64,000 bases of DNA from Mycobacterium sp. E1214 (GTDB taxonomy: Bacteria > Actinomycetota > Actinomycetes > Mycobacteriales > Mycobacteriaceae). Positions 7,323 to 16,987 of the stretch are shown here, piece by piece. The stretch is from contig NZ_LZJC01000111.1 of NCBI RefSeq assembly GCF_001666755.1, positions 18,849 through 82,848 on the forward strand, read 5' to 3'. How positions within the stretch are numbered: position 1 is the stretch's first letter; every line of letters begins with the position of its first letter. The translations under genes and the position numbers were made by a program. The notes beneath the pieces are model-generated. The model made no database searches, was not told the origin of the DNA, and saw nothing but the letters and a program-made list of their open reading frames with translations.

Positions 7323-9029
7323 GTGGGCACTTCGCGCGCGACGGCGTCTGCCGCGCAGGGCCGCCTGCTGGACGCGGTCACGCTGCGTGACTGGGCGCAC
7401 ACCGCCGTCTCCGACCTGATCACCCACATCGACGAGATCAACCGCCTGAACGTCTTCCCGATCGCCGACTCCGACACCGGCGCGAACATGCTGTTCACCA
7501 TGCGCTCGGCCCTGGCCGAGGTGCAAGCCGAGGTCAAGCCCGGGTCCGAGGCCGGCCCGCGGTGCGCCGCCCGCGCGGCGGCGGCGCTGTCGACCGGCGC
7601 CCTCAACGGCGCCCGCGGCAACTCCGGGGTCATCCTGTCGCAGATCCTGCGCGGCATCGCCGACGTCACCGCCACCGTCGCGGCCGACGCCGGCGGGCGA
7701 CTGACCCACATCGACGCCGACGTCCTGGGGGCCGCGCTGCAGCGCGGGGTGGAACTGGTGATCGCCTCGATGGGCGGCGAGGAGATCCCGGGGACCATCG
7801 TGTCGGTGCTGCGGGCGGCCGCCCGCGCCGTGCAGGACTGCGCGCGGGGCGGGGACGGGCTGCCCGCTGCGCTCGTCGCCGCGGGCGACGCCGCGGTGGT
7901 CGCGCTGGAGAAGACACCCGAGCAGCTCGAGGTGCTGGCCGACGCCGGCGCGGTGGACGCGGGGGGCCGCGGTCTGCTGGTGCTGCTGGACGCGCTGCGG
8001 TCGACGGTCGCGGGGCCGGCGCCGGTCCGCACGGTCTACGAGCCGTCGCCGCGGGAGCCCCAGCCCGCCACCGCCGAGCGCCCCACCCCGCAGTTCGAGG
8101 TGATGTACCTGCTGGACGGCTGCGCGGCCGACGCGGCCGACGCCCTGCGCGACCGGCTCGGGGAACTGGGCGATTCCGTGGGCATCGCGGCCGCGCCGTC
8201 GTCGGCGCAGCGCACCTACTCCGTGCACGTGCACACCGACGACGCGGGCGCCGCCGTCGAGGCCGGGCTGACGGCCGGCCGGCTCAGCCGCATCGTGATC
8301 TCGGCGCTGAACTCCGGCAGCAACGGCCTGCCCGCGGGCGGCTGGACCCGGGAGCGGGCGGTGCTGGCGGTGGTGGACGGCGACGGGGCCGCCGAGTTGT
8401 TCGCCGGCGAGGGCGCCGCCGTCTTGCAGCGCGAAACGGCGGTCGCCACCATCAGCGCGCACCAGCTGATGCGGGCGGTCGTCGACACGGGCGCCGCGCA
8501 GGTGATGGTGCTGCCCAACGGCTACGTCGCCGCCGAGGAGCTGGTCGCCGGGTGCACCGCGGCCATCGGGTGGGGGATCGACGTGGTGCCGATCCCGACG
8601 GGGTCGATGGTGCAGGGCCTGGCCGCGCTGGCGGTGCACGAGACCGGCCGGCAGGCCGTCGACGACGGCTACACCATGGCGCGGGCCGCCGGGGCGGCGC
8701 GGCACGGGTCGGTGCGTACCGCGACCGAGAGCGCGCTGACCTGGGCGGGGCGCTGCCGGCCGGGCGACGGCCTGGGCATCGCGGGCGACGAGGTGCTGAT
8801 CGTGGCCCCGGACGTGACCGGCGCGGCGATCGGCCTGCTCGACCTGCTGCTGGCGTCCGGCGGGGACCTGGTGACGGTGCTGCTGGGCGCGGGCGTCGAC
8901 ACCGACGAGGACGCCGCCGCCGTGGGCGACATCCTCGAAGAGCACATGCACGACCACCACCCCGGCACCGAGCTGGTCACCTACCGCACCGGCCACCACG
9001 GCGACGCGCTGCTGATCGGGGTCGAGTAG
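7323..9029 (+). CDS. DAK2-domain protein (YloV/FakA-like kinase family)
   Basis: A 568-residue protein. The N-terminal DAK2 (dihydroxyacetone kinase ATP-binding) domain shows INRLNVFPIADSDTGANM near residues 45-60, with the Asp residues that bind ATP-magnesium in the family, followed by NGARGNSGVILSQ. The C-terminal half is the DegV-like/FakA C-terminal part. Relatives bind ATP and phosphorylate fatty acids held by a FakB partner; whether this one does is inference. GAGGAGG at 7308-7314 lies 8 bp before the GTG at 7323, which decides the start. recG follows after 2 bp. In M. tuberculosis I recall this gene as split in two; here it is intact. Confidence 0.88.
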   Translation: MGTSRATASAAQGRLLDAVTLRDWAHTAVSDLITHIDEINRLNVFPIADSDTGANMLFTMRSALAEVQAEVKPGSEAGPRCAARAAAALSTGALNGARGNSGVILSQILRGIADVTATVAADAGGRLTHIDADVLGAALQRGVELVIASMGGEEIPGTIVSVLRAAARAVQDCARGGDGLPAALVAAGDAAVVALEKTPEQLEVLADAGAVDAGGRGLLVLLDALRSTVAGPAPVRTVYEPSPREPQPATAERPTPQFEVMYLLDGCAADAADALRDRLGELGDSVGIAAAPSSAQRTYSVHVHTDDAGAAVEAGLTAGRLSRIVISALNSGSNGLPAGGWTRERAVLAVVDGDGAAELFAGEGAAVLQRETAVATISAHQLMRAVVDTGAAQVMVLPNGYVAAEELVAGCTAAIGWGIDVVPIPTGSMVQGLAALAVHETGRQAVDDGYTMARAAGAARHGSVRTATESALTWAGRCRPGDGLGIAGDEVLIVAPDVTGAAIGLLDLLLASGGDLVTVLLGAGVDTDEDAAAVGDILEEHMHDHHPGTELVTYRTGHHGDALLIGVE

Positions 9030-9031
9030 CC

Positions 9032-11272
9032 GTGGTGTCGCTGAGCGATCGGCTGGATTTCGTCGTGGGCGCCAAGGTCGCCGACCTGCTCGACGAGGTG
9101 TTCGGCATCCGCACCGTCAACGACCTGCTGCGCCACTACCCGCGCAGCTACGTCGAGGGCGCGAGCCGGTGGGGCGCGGACGGCGTCGACTCCGAGCGGC
9201 CGCCGGCGGGCGAGCACATCACGATCATCGACACCATCTCGGACACCGAGACGTTCCCGATGAAGAAGAACCCGAAGAGGCTGTGCCACCGCATCACCCT
9301 CGGCTCGGGCCGCGCGAAGGTGACCGCCACGTTCTTCAACGCGAACTACATCAAGAAGGAGCTCACCGCGGGCACCAAGGTGATGCTCTCCGGCGAGGTC
9401 GGCTTCTTCCGCAACGTCATGCAGCTGACACACCCGGCGTTTCTGCTGCTGGAAACCCCGGACGGGCGCAACCGGGGTACCGCCTCGCTGCGCAGCATCG
9501 CCGACACCTCCCACGCCACCAGCGGCGAGGACATCGCCGAGGCCTACGAGGGCCACTTCTTTCCCATCTACGCCGCCAGCGCGAAGCTGCAGAGCTGGAC
9601 CATCTTCGCCAGCATCCGCCAGGTGCTCGACGTGCTCGATCCGGTGCCCGACCCGCTGCCCGCGGACCTGCGCGACGGGCTCGGCCTGATCTCCGAGGAC
9701 GAGGCGCTGCGGGCCGTGCACCTCGCCGAGGACGGCGCGCAGCGCCAGCGGGCGCGTCAGCGGCTGACATTCGACGAGGCGGTGGGGCTGCAATGGGCGC
9801 TGGTGGCGCGCCGCCACGGCGAGTTGTCCGAGTCGGGCCCGCCGGCGCCGCCGCGGCCCGACGGCCTGGTCAACGAGCTGTTGGGCCGGCTGCCCTTCGA
9901 GCTGACGGCGGGGCAGCGCGAGGTGCTCGCGGTGCTGTCCGACGGGCTCGCGGCGACCCGCCCCATGAATCGCCTGCTGCAGGGTGAGGTGGGCTCCGGC
10001 AAGACGATCCTCGCCGTTTTGGCCATGCTGCAGATGGTGGACGCCGGCTACCAGTGCGCCCTGCTGGCGCCGACGGAAGTCCTTGCCGCCCAACACCTTC
10101 GGTCGATCACCGACGTGCTGGGCCCGTTGGCGATGGCGGGTCAGCTGGGTGGCGCCGATAGCGACGGCGGGGCGGCCACCCGGGTCGCGCTGCTCACCGG
10201 CTCGATGACCGCGGCGCAGAAGAAACAGGTCCGCGCCGAGATCGCCGGCGGCCAGGTCGGGATCGTCGTGGGCACCCACGCGCTGCTGCAGGACGCGGTC
10301 CAATTCGACAACCTGGGCATCGTGGTGGTCGACGAACAGCACCGGTTCGGCGTCGAGCAGCGAGATCAGTTGCGCGCCAAGGCCCGTCCGGGCATCACGC
10401 CGCATCTGCTGGTCATGACGGCGACACCGATCCCGCGCACCGTGGCGCTGACCGTGTACGGCGACCTGGAAACTTCGACGCTGCGCGAACTTCCGCGCGG
10501 ACGCCAGCCGATCACGAGCAACGTGATCTTCGTCAAGGACAAGCCCGCCTGGCTGGACCGCGCCTGGCGGCGCATCACCGAGGAGGTCGCGGCGGGCCGG
10601 CAGGCGTATGTGGTGGCCCCGCGGATCGACGAGACCGACGACGCGGACAAGGGCGAGCAGGGCGCGCGGCCGTCGGAGACCGCGGAGGGCCTGTACGCGC
10701 GGCTGCGCGCGCACGAGTTGGCCGCGGTGCGGCTCGGGCTGATGCACGGCCGGCTGCCGGCCGAGGAGAAGGATGCGGCGATGGCGGCGTTCCGCGCCGG
10801 GGAGACCGACGTCCTGGTGTGCACCACCGTGATCGAGGTGGGTGTCGACGTGCCCAACGCCACCGTCATGGTGGTGATGGACGCCGACCGGTTCGGCATC
10901 AGCCAGCTGCATCAGCTGCGCGGGCGCATCGGCCGCGGCCAACATCCCAGCCTCTGCCTGTTGGCCACCTGGTCCTCGGCGCAGTCGCCGGCGGGTCGGC
11001 GGTTGCGCGCCGTCGCCGAGACGCTCGACGGCTTCGCGCTCGCCGACCTGGATTTGAAGGAACGGCGTGAGGGCGACGTGCTGGGCAACATCCAATCGGG
11101 GCGGGCGATCACCCTGCGGCTGCTCTCGCTGGCCGACCACCTCGACATCATTGAGGCCGCCCGCGCTCACTGCGTGCAGGCCTACGAGCGCGACCCCGGT
11201 GACGCGGGGCTGGCGCTGCTGGCGGCGCCGTTCACCAACACCGACCGCATCGAATACCTGGACAAGTCGTGA
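9032..11272 (+). CDS. recG: ATP-dependent DNA helicase RecG
   Basis: A 746-residue monomeric helicase that reverses stalled forks and processes branched DNA. An N-terminal wedge/OB domain (roughly residues 60-170) precedes the SF2 core: Walker A GEVGSGKT near residue 320, DEQH box near 435, MTATPIPRT motif III and the helicase-C motif VIEVGVDVPNATVMVVMDADRFG followed by QLHQLRGRIGRG. The length matches the family (about 740). GTG codons at 9032 and 9035 are both possible; the first is used. Its stop overlaps the next start by 4 bp (GTGA). Confidence 0.97.
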   Translation: MVSLSDRLDFVVGAKVADLLDEVFGIRTVNDLLRHYPRSYVEGASRWGADGVDSERPPAGEHITIIDTISDTETFPMKKNPKRLCHRITLGSGRAKVTATFFNANYIKKELTAGTKVMLSGEVGFFRNVMQLTHPAFLLLETPDGRNRGTASLRSIADTSHATSGEDIAEAYEGHFFPIYAASAKLQSWTIFASIRQVLDVLDPVPDPLPADLRDGLGLISEDEALRAVHLAEDGAQRQRARQRLTFDEAVGLQWALVARRHGELSESGPPAPPRPDGLVNELLGRLPFELTAGQREVLAVLSDGLAATRPMNRLLQGEVGSGKTILAVLAMLQMVDAGYQCALLAPTEVLAAQHLRSITDVLGPLAMAGQLGGADSDGGAATRVALLTGSMTAAQKKQVRAEIAGGQVGIVVGTHALLQDAVQFDNLGIVVVDEQHRFGVEQRDQLRAKARPGITPHLLVMTATPIPRTVALTVYGDLETSTLRELPRGRQPITSNVIFVKDKPAWLDRAWRRITEEVAAGRQAYVVAPRIDETDDADKGEQGARPSETAEGLYARLRAHELAAVRLGLMHGRLPAEEKDAAMAAFRAGETDVLVCTTVIEVGVDVPNATVMVVMDADRFGISQLHQLRGRIGRGQHPSLCLLATWSSAQSPAGRRLRAVAETLDGFALADLDLKERREGDVLGNIQSGRAITLRLLSLADHLDIIEAARAHCVQAYERDPGDAGLALLAAPFTNTDRIEYLDKS

Positions 11273-11988
11273 CCGCCCACCGCAGGGTGCTGCTGTGGTT
11301 GTCGGCGGCCGCGCTGCTGGCGGTGGTGGTGGCCTATCAGACGGTGGGTTCGACGGCGGCCCGGCACGCGCGGGAGTACTCCGCGCGTGCCGACGTCCCG
11401 ACCGTGCAGCCGGGCGCGGACGTTCTCGCCGGCATCCCGGTGGTCCCGCTGCGGGTGCACCGCTACGACTATCGGCGGGCGGCGTTCGGCGACGCCTGGG
11501 ACGACGACAACGACGCCCCCCTGGGCCACAACGGCTGCGACACCCGCGACGACATCCTCAACCGCGACCTGGTCGACAAGACCTACGTGCCGGTCAAGCG
11601 CTGCCCCGACGCGGTGGCCACCGGCGTCCTGCACGACCCGTACACCAACAAGACGATCGCCTTCGCCCGCGGCCCGAAGGTCGGCGAGGCCGTGCAGATC
11701 GACCACATCGTCCCGCTGGCCTACGCGTGGGACATGGGCGCCGCCGGCTGGCCCGCCGCCGAGCGGCTGCGCTTCGCCAACGACCCCGCCAACCTGCTGG
11801 CCGTCGACGGTCAGGCCAACCAGGACAAGGGGGATTCGCCGCCGGCGTTGTGGATGCCGCCCAACGCCGCGTTCGCCTGCCAGTACGCCATGCAGTTCAT
11901 CGCCGTGCTGCGCGGCTACGCGCTGCCGGTGGACCAGCCTTCGGTGGACCCCCTGCGCCGGGCCGCCGCCACCTGCCCGGCGGCGTGA
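11269..11988 (+). CDS. Exported DUF1524/HNH-like nuclease-family protein
   Basis: A 239-residue protein with one N-terminal hydrophobic segment (about residues 7-24, signal peptide or anchor), so the rest lies outside the membrane. The C-terminal part has DHIVPLAYAWDMGA near residue 145 and NLLAVDGQANQDKGD near residue 180, the His-Me-finger pattern of DUF1524 nucleases. A paired Cys set (CDTR ... KRCPD) may form a disulfide. It is translationally coupled to recG by a GTGA overlap. Actinobacteria carry many such secreted proteins of unproven nuclease activity; it corresponds in position to Rv2972c. Confidence 0.82.
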   Translation: MTAHRRVLLWLSAAALLAVVVAYQTVGSTAARHAREYSARADVPTVQPGADVLAGIPVVPLRVHRYDYRRAAFGDAWDDDNDAPLGHNGCDTRDDILNRDLVDKTYVPVKRCPDAVATGVLHDPYTNKTIAFARGPKVGEAVQIDHIVPLAYAWDMGAAGWPAAERLRFANDPANLLAVDGQANQDKGDSPPALWMPPNAAFACQYAMQFIAVLRGYALPVDQPSVDPLRRAAATCPAA

Positions 11989-12003
11989 GTCCCGGCCGGC
12001 TCC

Positions 12004-12852
12004 CTAGCCCTCGAAGGTGTTGGGGTCCGGGCGCAGCCGGGTGCCGTCGTTCAGGCCGTTGATCGCCTCGACGTGCTCCGCGGCCAGCTCGAAGTCGAAC
12101 ACGTCGAGGTTGGCGGCGATGTGCTCGGGGTTGGCCGAGCGGAAGATCACGGAGTTGCCCAACTGCAGGTTCCACCGCAGCAGCACCTGCGACGGCGTCT
12201 TGCCGTACTCGCCGGCGACCGACGTCACCGTCGGGTTGTCGTTCAGCTTGCCCAGCACGAGCGGGGTGTAGGACTGGGTGACCACGTTGTGCTCGGCGTT
12301 GGTCTTGCGCAGCGCCTCCTGATTGAGCAGCGGGTGCAGCTCCACCTGGTTGACCGCGGGGGTGACGAAGGTCAGGTCGATGACGTCCGTCAGGTGCTCC
12401 TCGGTGAAGTTCGAGACACCGATGGACCGCGCCAGCCCGTTGCCCCGGACCTGGATCAGGCCGCCGAAGGAGTTGACGTACTCGCCCTTGGCCGGCGCCG
12501 GCCAGTGGACCAGGTAGAGGTCGACGTAGTCCAGGCCGAGCCGTTCGAGGCTTTCCTGGAAGGCCTCCTCGGACCGCTTGAAACCGTGATCGGCCGTGGC
12601 CAGCTTGGTGGTGACGAACACTTCGGCGCGCGGGATCCCGGAGGCGGCGATCGCGCGGCCGACGGCGGCCTCGTTGCCGTAGGCCGACGCGGTGTCGATG
12701 AGCCGGCAACCCAGCTCGAGCGCCGCCGAGACGGCGCGTTCGGTCTCATCGTCGGAGAGGTCCGCGACCCCCAGGCCGAGCGCCGGGATCGTGTTCTCGT
12801 CGTTAAGAGCTATGGACGGTATGGCGGTGCCCGACTCGCCAGTCATCGTCAT
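12004..12852 (-). CDS. Aldo/keto reductase
   Basis: A 282-residue TIM-barrel NADPH-dependent carbonyl reductase. The catalytic set is visible: Asp in [12 protein letters not shown] (near residue 52), Tyr five residues on, Lys in [11 protein letters not shown] and His in [15 protein letters not shown] near residue 140 and [21 protein letters not shown] near the end are the other AKR signatures. It corresponds in place to Rv2971, whose product is described as a detoxifying reductase acting on dicarbonyls. It converges with the nuclease-like gene, with 15 bp between, and stands upstream of a 425-bp non-coding region shared with lipN. Confidence 0.95.
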   Translation of the reverse strand: MTMTGESGTAIPSIALNDENTIPALGLGVADLSDDETERAVSAALELGCRLIDTASAYGNEAAVGRAIAASGIPRAEVFVTTKLATADHGFKRSEEAFQESLERLGLDYVDLYLVHWPAPAKGEYVNSFGGLIQVRGNGLARSIGVSNFTEEHLTDVIDLTFVTPAVNQVELHPLLNQEALRKTNAEHNVVTQSYTPLVLGKLNDNPTVTSVAGEYGKTPSQVLLRWNLQLGNSVIFRSANPEHIAANLDVFDFELAAEHVEAINGLNDGTRLRPDPNTFEG

Positions 12853-13277
12853 TCACCTGCCTATGCATTTTGAAGGTCGGGTCTTGCGACCAAGTCGAAG
12901 CCCGTCGTCGTGCGGCGAACCCGGCGCCTGCCGATCAGCGCCGCTTGGCGCCGCGACCGGCATCGAGCACATCGAGTCGCTCGCAATCGCGTGGAGGGGT
13001 TCACCGACTTGCGGTCCACGATATTACCCAGGGGGTAATTCGCGGTGATCGACACCTGACGCGGCCGCACATTTTCCTGGCGGTCGTCCGGGGCGGCTTC
13101 GCTTACCGCGTGCGCGCCGCGCCTGTGGCACTGCAGTAGCGTTGGTCGGGCGGCGCTGCCCCGCCAGTTCCCGCGTGGTCGCCGGCCGTTCGGGAGGCCG
13201 CGACGGATCGAGACGACGGCGGGACCGAATAATCGACCGCCGTTGCTGCTCAATACCTGTGTTCAAGGGGGTCGTCC
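12853..13277. other. Non-coding region between divergent aldo/keto reductase and lipN genes
   Basis: No convincing gene is seen in these 425 bp; the open frames present have Arg-rich, shadow-like composition. It must hold the divergent promoters of the two flanking genes. A perfect inverted repeat lies at 13023-13039, and the first 60 bp are AT-richer. The bases before lipN contain a weak GGGGGTCG ribosome binding site. Confidence 0.7.
13023..13039. promoter_or_regulatory. Perfect 7-bp inverted repeat ATTACCC-AGG-GGGTAAT
   Basis: The arms ATTACCC and GGGTAAT are separated by 3 bp. It resembles the metal-responsive TACCC-n5-GGGTA operators but with a shorter spacer (3 instead of 5). It lies about 170 bp upstream of the aldo/keto reductase and about 240 bp upstream of lipN. 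Its regulator is unknown. Confidence 0.45.
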
Positions 13278-14402
13278 ATGACTGCGAGCTCGTCCGCAAG
13301 CGTTTCTGCCGCGCCGGCCCCGGGGACCAAGCAGCCGCCGCTGCGGTTGACCAGCCGCCTGCAGCGCACGGCCACCACGGTCGGCGTGAAGGTCATTCCG
13401 TGGGTCCCGACCGCGCTGCGGCGGGGCTTGGTGCGCGGCCGGTCGGTCATCATCGACGGCAACACGCTCGACCCCACCCTGCAGGTGATGCTGTCCGGGC
13501 TGCGCGCCGTCGGCATCGACGGGCTGGTCGTCGACGACGACCCCCGGGTGTCACGGGATTCGCTGCGCGAAACGAGCGTGAGCATGCCGGGCCCGCAGAT
13601 CCACGTCGGCGTCGGGGACCTGTCCCTGCCCGGTCCGGCCGGGGAGATCCCCGCGCGCCACTACCGCCCGCCCGGCGGGGACGCCGCGCCCCTGCTGGTC
13701 TTCTATCACGGCGGCGGCTGGACGCTGGGCGACCTGGACACCTACGACGCACTGTGCCGGCTGATCTGCCGCGACGCCGGGATCCACGTGCTGTCGATCG
13801 ACTACCGCCTGGCGCCCGAGCACCCCGCCCCGGCCGCGCTGGAGGACGCCTACGCGGCGTTCACCTGGGCTTACGAGCACGGCGCCGAGCTAGGCGCGGT
13901 ACCCGGACGGGTGGCGGTCGGCGGGGACAGCGCCGGCGGCAACCTGGCCGCCGTGGTGAGTCAGCGGGCCCGGGACGAGGCCGGCCCGGCCCCGGTGCTG
14001 CAGTGGCTGCTCTACCCGCGCACCGACTTCACCGCGCAGGGCCGCTCGCTGACGCTGTTCTCACGCGGCTTCCTGCTGACCAAGCGCGACATCGACTGGT
14101 TCACCTCCCAGTACCTGCGGGGCAGCGGCATCGACGCCACCGACCCGCGGGTGTCGCCTGCGCTGGCCGAGTCGCTGGCCGGACTGCCGCCCGCGCTGAT
14201 CGCCGTCGCGGGTTTCGACCCCCTGCGTGACGAGGGCGAGGCCTACGCGGCGGCGCTGCGAGCCGCGGGCACCGAGGTAGACCTGCGCTACCTGGGCACG
14301 TTGACGCACGGCTTCGCCAACCTGTTCAAGCTGGGCGGCGACAGCGCCGTGGCCACGAGTGAACTGATCTCCGCGCTGCGCGCCCACCTGAGCCGGGCCT
14401 GA
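13278..14402 (+). CDS. lipN: Lipase/esterase of the hormone-sensitive-lipase family, LipN-like
   Basis: A 374-residue alpha/beta hydrolase. The oxyanion-hole motif HGGGW appears in FYHGGGWTLGDLDTYD near residue 140, the nucleophile Ser in GGDSAGGN near residue 216, the acid in FDPLRDEGE near residue 318 and the catalytic His in LTHGFANL near residue 350. Members hydrolyse short-chain esters; M. tuberculosis LipN (Rv2970c, same position) is a non-membrane lipase/esterase of similar length. ATG at 13278 follows a weak purine-rich site. It starts a plus-strand group leading to dsbA. Confidence 0.92.
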   Translation: MTASSSASVSAAPAPGTKQPPLRLTSRLQRTATTVGVKVIPWVPTALRRGLVRGRSVIIDGNTLDPTLQVMLSGLRAVGIDGLVVDDDPRVSRDSLRETSVSMPGPQIHVGVGDLSLPGPAGEIPARHYRPPGGDAAPLLVFYHGGGWTLGDLDTYDALCRLICRDAGIHVLSIDYRLAPEHPAPAALEDAYAAFTWAYEHGAELGAVPGRVAVGGDSAGGNLAAVVSQRARDEAGPAPVLQWLLYPRTDFTAQGRSLTLFSRGFLLTKRDIDWFTSQYLRGSGIDATDPRVSPALAESLAGLPPALIAVAGFDPLRDEGEAYAAALRAAGTEVDLRYLGTLTHGFANLFKLGGDSAVATSELISALRAHLSRA

Positions 14403-14488
14403 CCCGGGCGCCGGTAATCTGAAGGCGCCTCGTCGGATCGCCCCCGTCACCGGCGCGCCGACACCCCGAGCAAGGAGCTGGAGAACCC

Positions 14489-15256
14489 GTGGCCGACAAA
14501 TCCAAGCGTCCACCGCGATTCGACATGAAGTCGGCCTCCAACGGGAAGTCCGGCCGGCTGGTGCAGATCGGCGGCACCGCGTTCGTCGTGATCTTCGCGG
14601 TCGCGCTGGTCTTCTACATCGTCACGTCGCACCACAAGAAGACCGCCGCCGCCGGTCCGGGCGACTCGGTGCGGGTGACGTCGAGCAAGCTGGTGACCCA
14701 GCCGGGCACGTCCAACCCGAAGGCCACCGTCGCCTTCTACGAGGACTTCCTGTGCCCCGCCTGCGGCAACTTCGAGCGCACCTTCGGGCCGACCGTGGGC
14801 AAGCTCATCGACATCGGCGCCATCGCCGCCGACTACAACATGGTGTCGATCCTGGACAGCGCCAGGAATCAGAACTACTCGTCGCGGGCCGGCGCCGCCG
14901 CGTTGTGCGTGGCCGACGAGAATCTCGATGCGTTCCGCCGGTTCCACTCCGCGCTGTACAGCAGCGACATCCAGCCCAGCGAGACCGGCAAGACGTTCCC
15001 GGACAACGCCCGCCTGATCGAGCTGGCGCGCGAAGCCGGTGTCGTCGGCAAGGTGCCGGAATGCATCAACAGCGGCAAGTACCTGTCGAAGGTCACCGGT
15101 GAGGCGGCCGCCGCGAAGATCACCGCGACGCCCACCATCAAGATCAACGGCGACGACTACGAGCCGTCCACGCCCGACGCGCTGGTCAGCAAGATCAAGC
15201 AGATCGTGGGTGACGTGCCCGGCATCGACGGCGCCGCCGCCCCCGCGGCTGCGTGA
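14489..15256 (+). CDS. dsbA: DsbA-like membrane-anchored disulfide oxidoreductase
   Basis: A 255-residue thioredoxin-fold protein. After a basic N-terminus it has one transmembrane segment (about residues 28-48), then an extracytoplasmic domain with the active site FLCPACGNF (CPAC near residues 88-91) and the cis-Pro loop ITATPTIKING near residue 215. It corresponds to Rv2969c, which oxidises cysteines of exported proteins and is re-oxidised by VKOR. Its partner is encoded next, sharing a 4-bp GTGA overlap, which supports the assignment. GTG at 14489 has AAGGAG 13 bp upstream. Confidence 0.95.
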   Translation: MADKSKRPPRFDMKSASNGKSGRLVQIGGTAFVVIFAVALVFYIVTSHHKKTAAAGPGDSVRVTSSKLVTQPGTSNPKATVAFYEDFLCPACGNFERTFGPTVGKLIDIGAIAADYNMVSILDSARNQNYSSRAGAAALCVADENLDAFRRFHSALYSSDIQPSETGKTFPDNARLIELAREAGVVGKVPECINSGKYLSKVTGEAAAAKITATPTIKINGDDYEPSTPDALVSKIKQIVGDVPGIDGAAAPAAA

Positions 15257-15876
15257 CCGGTGCGGTGTCGGCGCCCACCGCCGCGTCCGCCGGCGACCTG
15301 ACTCCCCGCGTTCCCGCGCCGAGCGCCTGGTGGGTGCTGATCGCCGGGGCGGTCGGGCTGGCCGCGTCGATGACGCTGACGGTGGAGAAGATCGACATTC
15401 TGCTCAACCCGGCGTACGTACCGTCCTGCAACATCAACCCGATCCTGTCGTGCGGCTCGGTGATGGTCACGCCGCAGGCGTCGCTGCTGGGATTCCCGAA
15501 CCCGCTGCTGGGGCTGGTCGCCTTCGCCGTGGTGGTCGTCACCGGTCTCCTGGCGGTGACGAAAGTGCCGCTGCCGCACTGGTATTGGGTAGGCCTGACG
15601 GTCGGATTGCTGATCGGCGCCGCCTTCGTGCACTGGCTGATCTTTCAGAGCCTGTACCGCATCAACGCGCTGTGCCCGTACTGCATGGTGGTGTGGGTGG
15701 TGACCATCTCGCTGCTCGTGGTGGTCGCGTCGATCGCGGCCCGGCCGGTGCTGCCGCAGAGCGGCCCGGTGGCCCTGCTCTACCAGTGGCGCTGGTCGAT
15801 CGCCGCGCTGTGGTTCACCGCGGTGTTTCTGCTGATCATGGCGCGGTTCTGGGACTATTGGTCCACGCTGCTGTAG
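15253..15876 (+). CDS. Vitamin K epoxide reductase homologue (VKOR)
   Basis: A 207-residue integral membrane protein with four to five hydrophobic helices. It transfers electrons from reduced DsbA to menaquinone. The loop cysteines are in [13 protein letters not shown] (near residues 58-66) and the quinone-side CPYC motif is near residue 140. It is coupled to dsbA by a GTGA overlap. Only 10 bp separate its stop from rsmD; in M. tuberculosis I recall the pyruvate carboxylase gene pca at this junction, so that gene is missing or relocated here. Confidence 0.95.
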   Translation: MTGAVSAPTAASAGDLTPRVPAPSAWWVLIAGAVGLAASMTLTVEKIDILLNPAYVPSCNINPILSCGSVMVTPQASLLGFPNPLLGLVAFAVVVVTGLLAVTKVPLPHWYWVGLTVGLLIGAAFVHWLIFQSLYRINALCPYCMVVWVVTISLLVVVASIAARPVLPQSGPVALLYQWRWSIAALWFTAVFLLIMARFWDYWSTLL

Positions 15877-15886
15877 GGGTGCGCCG

Positions 15887-16441
15887 GTGACCCGCATCAT
15901 CGGCGGTGTAGCCGGCGGCCGACGCCTCGCCGTGCCGGCCCGGGGCACCCGGCCGACCACCGATCGCGTGCGCGAATCGCTGTTCAACATCCTTTCCGCC
16001 CGGCTGGATCTGGACGGGCTCGCGGTCCTGGACCTGTACGCCGGGTCGGGTGCCCTGGGGTTGGAGGCGTTGTCGCGCGGGGCCGCCACCGCGGTGTTCG
16101 TCGAGTCGGACGCGCGCAGCGCCGCGGTGCTCGCCCGCAACATCGACACCGTCGGGCTGCCCGGGGCGACGCTGCGCCGGGCCGCGGTCGCCGCGGTCGT
16201 GGCGGCCGGCGCCGGCGCCGCCGTCGACCTGGTGCTGGCCGACCCGCCGTACGAGCTGGCCGCCGCCGACGTCGAGGCCGTGCTCGCCGGGCTGCGGGAT
16301 CACGGCTGGACGCGGGCGGGGACCGTCGCGGTGGTCGAACGGGCGACCTCAAGCCCGCCGCTGACCTGGCCTTCCGACTGGTCGCAATGGCCGCAGCGGG
16401 TCTACGGCGACACCCGATTGGAGCTCGCCGAGCGGCTCTGA
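15887..16441 (+). CDS. rsmD: 16S rRNA (guanine966-N2)-methyltransferase
   Basis: A 184-residue SAM-dependent methyltransferase acting on 16S rRNA in the 30S subunit. [14 protein letters not shown] with [15 protein letters not shown] is the RsmD N-terminal signature; the SAM loop is [17 protein letters not shown] near residue 50 and the catalytic motif is ADPPYEL near residue 122. The start is GTG with only a weak upstream site. It is followed by coaD, a pairing common to many bacteria. Confidence 0.95.
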   Translation: MTRIIGGVAGGRRLAVPARGTRPTTDRVRESLFNILSARLDLDGLAVLDLYAGSGALGLEALSRGAATAVFVESDARSAAVLARNIDTVGLPGATLRRAAVAAVVAAGAGAAVDLVLADPPYELAAADVEAVLAGLRDHGWTRAGTVAVVERATSSPPLTWPSDWSQWPQRVYGDTRLELAERL

Positions 16442-16504
16442 GGGCCGTGTAACGTCGTCTGTCATGCGTTCAGCCGCAGCTCCGTACCGGCATCGGTGCG
16501 CGCC

Positions 16505-16987
16505 GTGACCGGCGCGGTCTGCCCGGGGTCGTTCGACCCGGTCACGTTGGGCCACATCGACGTCTTCGAACGGGCGTCCGCCCAGTTCGACGAGGTTGTG
16601 GTCGCGATCCTGGTCAACCCCGCCAAGAAGGGCATGTTCGACCTCGACGAGCGGATCGCCATGATCAACGAGTCGACGACGCACCTGGACAATCTGCGGG
16701 TGGAAGCCGGTCAGGGGCTGGTGGTCGACTTCGTGACCTCCCGCGGCATGACCGCCATCGTCAAGGGCCTGCGCACCGGCACCGACTTCGAATACGAGTT
16801 GCAGATGGCCCAGATGAACAAGCACATCGCCGGCGTCGACACCTTCTTCGTCGCCACGGCCCCGCAGTATTCGTTCGTGTCGTCGTCGCTGGCCAAAGAG
16901 GTGGCGATGCTCGGTGGCGACGTGTCCCAGCTGCTGCCCGAACCCGTGAATCGACGGATCCGCCAGAGGCGCTCCGAGCGGTCTTGA
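16505..16987 (+). CDS. coaD: Phosphopantetheine adenylyltransferase
   Basis: The protein catalyses the penultimate step of coenzyme A synthesis, adenylylation of 4'-phosphopantetheine. It has the nucleotidyltransferase motif [13 protein letters not shown] with the HxGH-type site, [19 protein letters not shown] in the middle and [13 protein letters not shown] near the end. The GTG at 16505 gives 160 residues beginning [11 protein letters not shown], matching the family; the GTG at 16496 is an alternative adding three residues. No purU gene follows as it does, inverted, in M. tuberculosis; an accessory pair does instead. Confidence 0.97.
   Translation: MTGAVCPGSFDPVTLGHIDVFERASAQFDEVVVAILVNPAKKGMFDLDERIAMINESTTHLDNLRVEAGQGLVVDFVTSRGMTAIVKGLRTGTDFEYELQMAQMNKHIAGVDTFFVATAPQYSFVSSSLAKEVAMLGGDVSQLLPEPVNRRIRQRRSERS

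Noticed and set aside
7562..9031. Upstream extension of the recG frame over the DAK-domain gene
   Set aside because: The extension is Arg/Gly-rich shadow sequence of the DAK2 gene. RecG homology begins at 9032.
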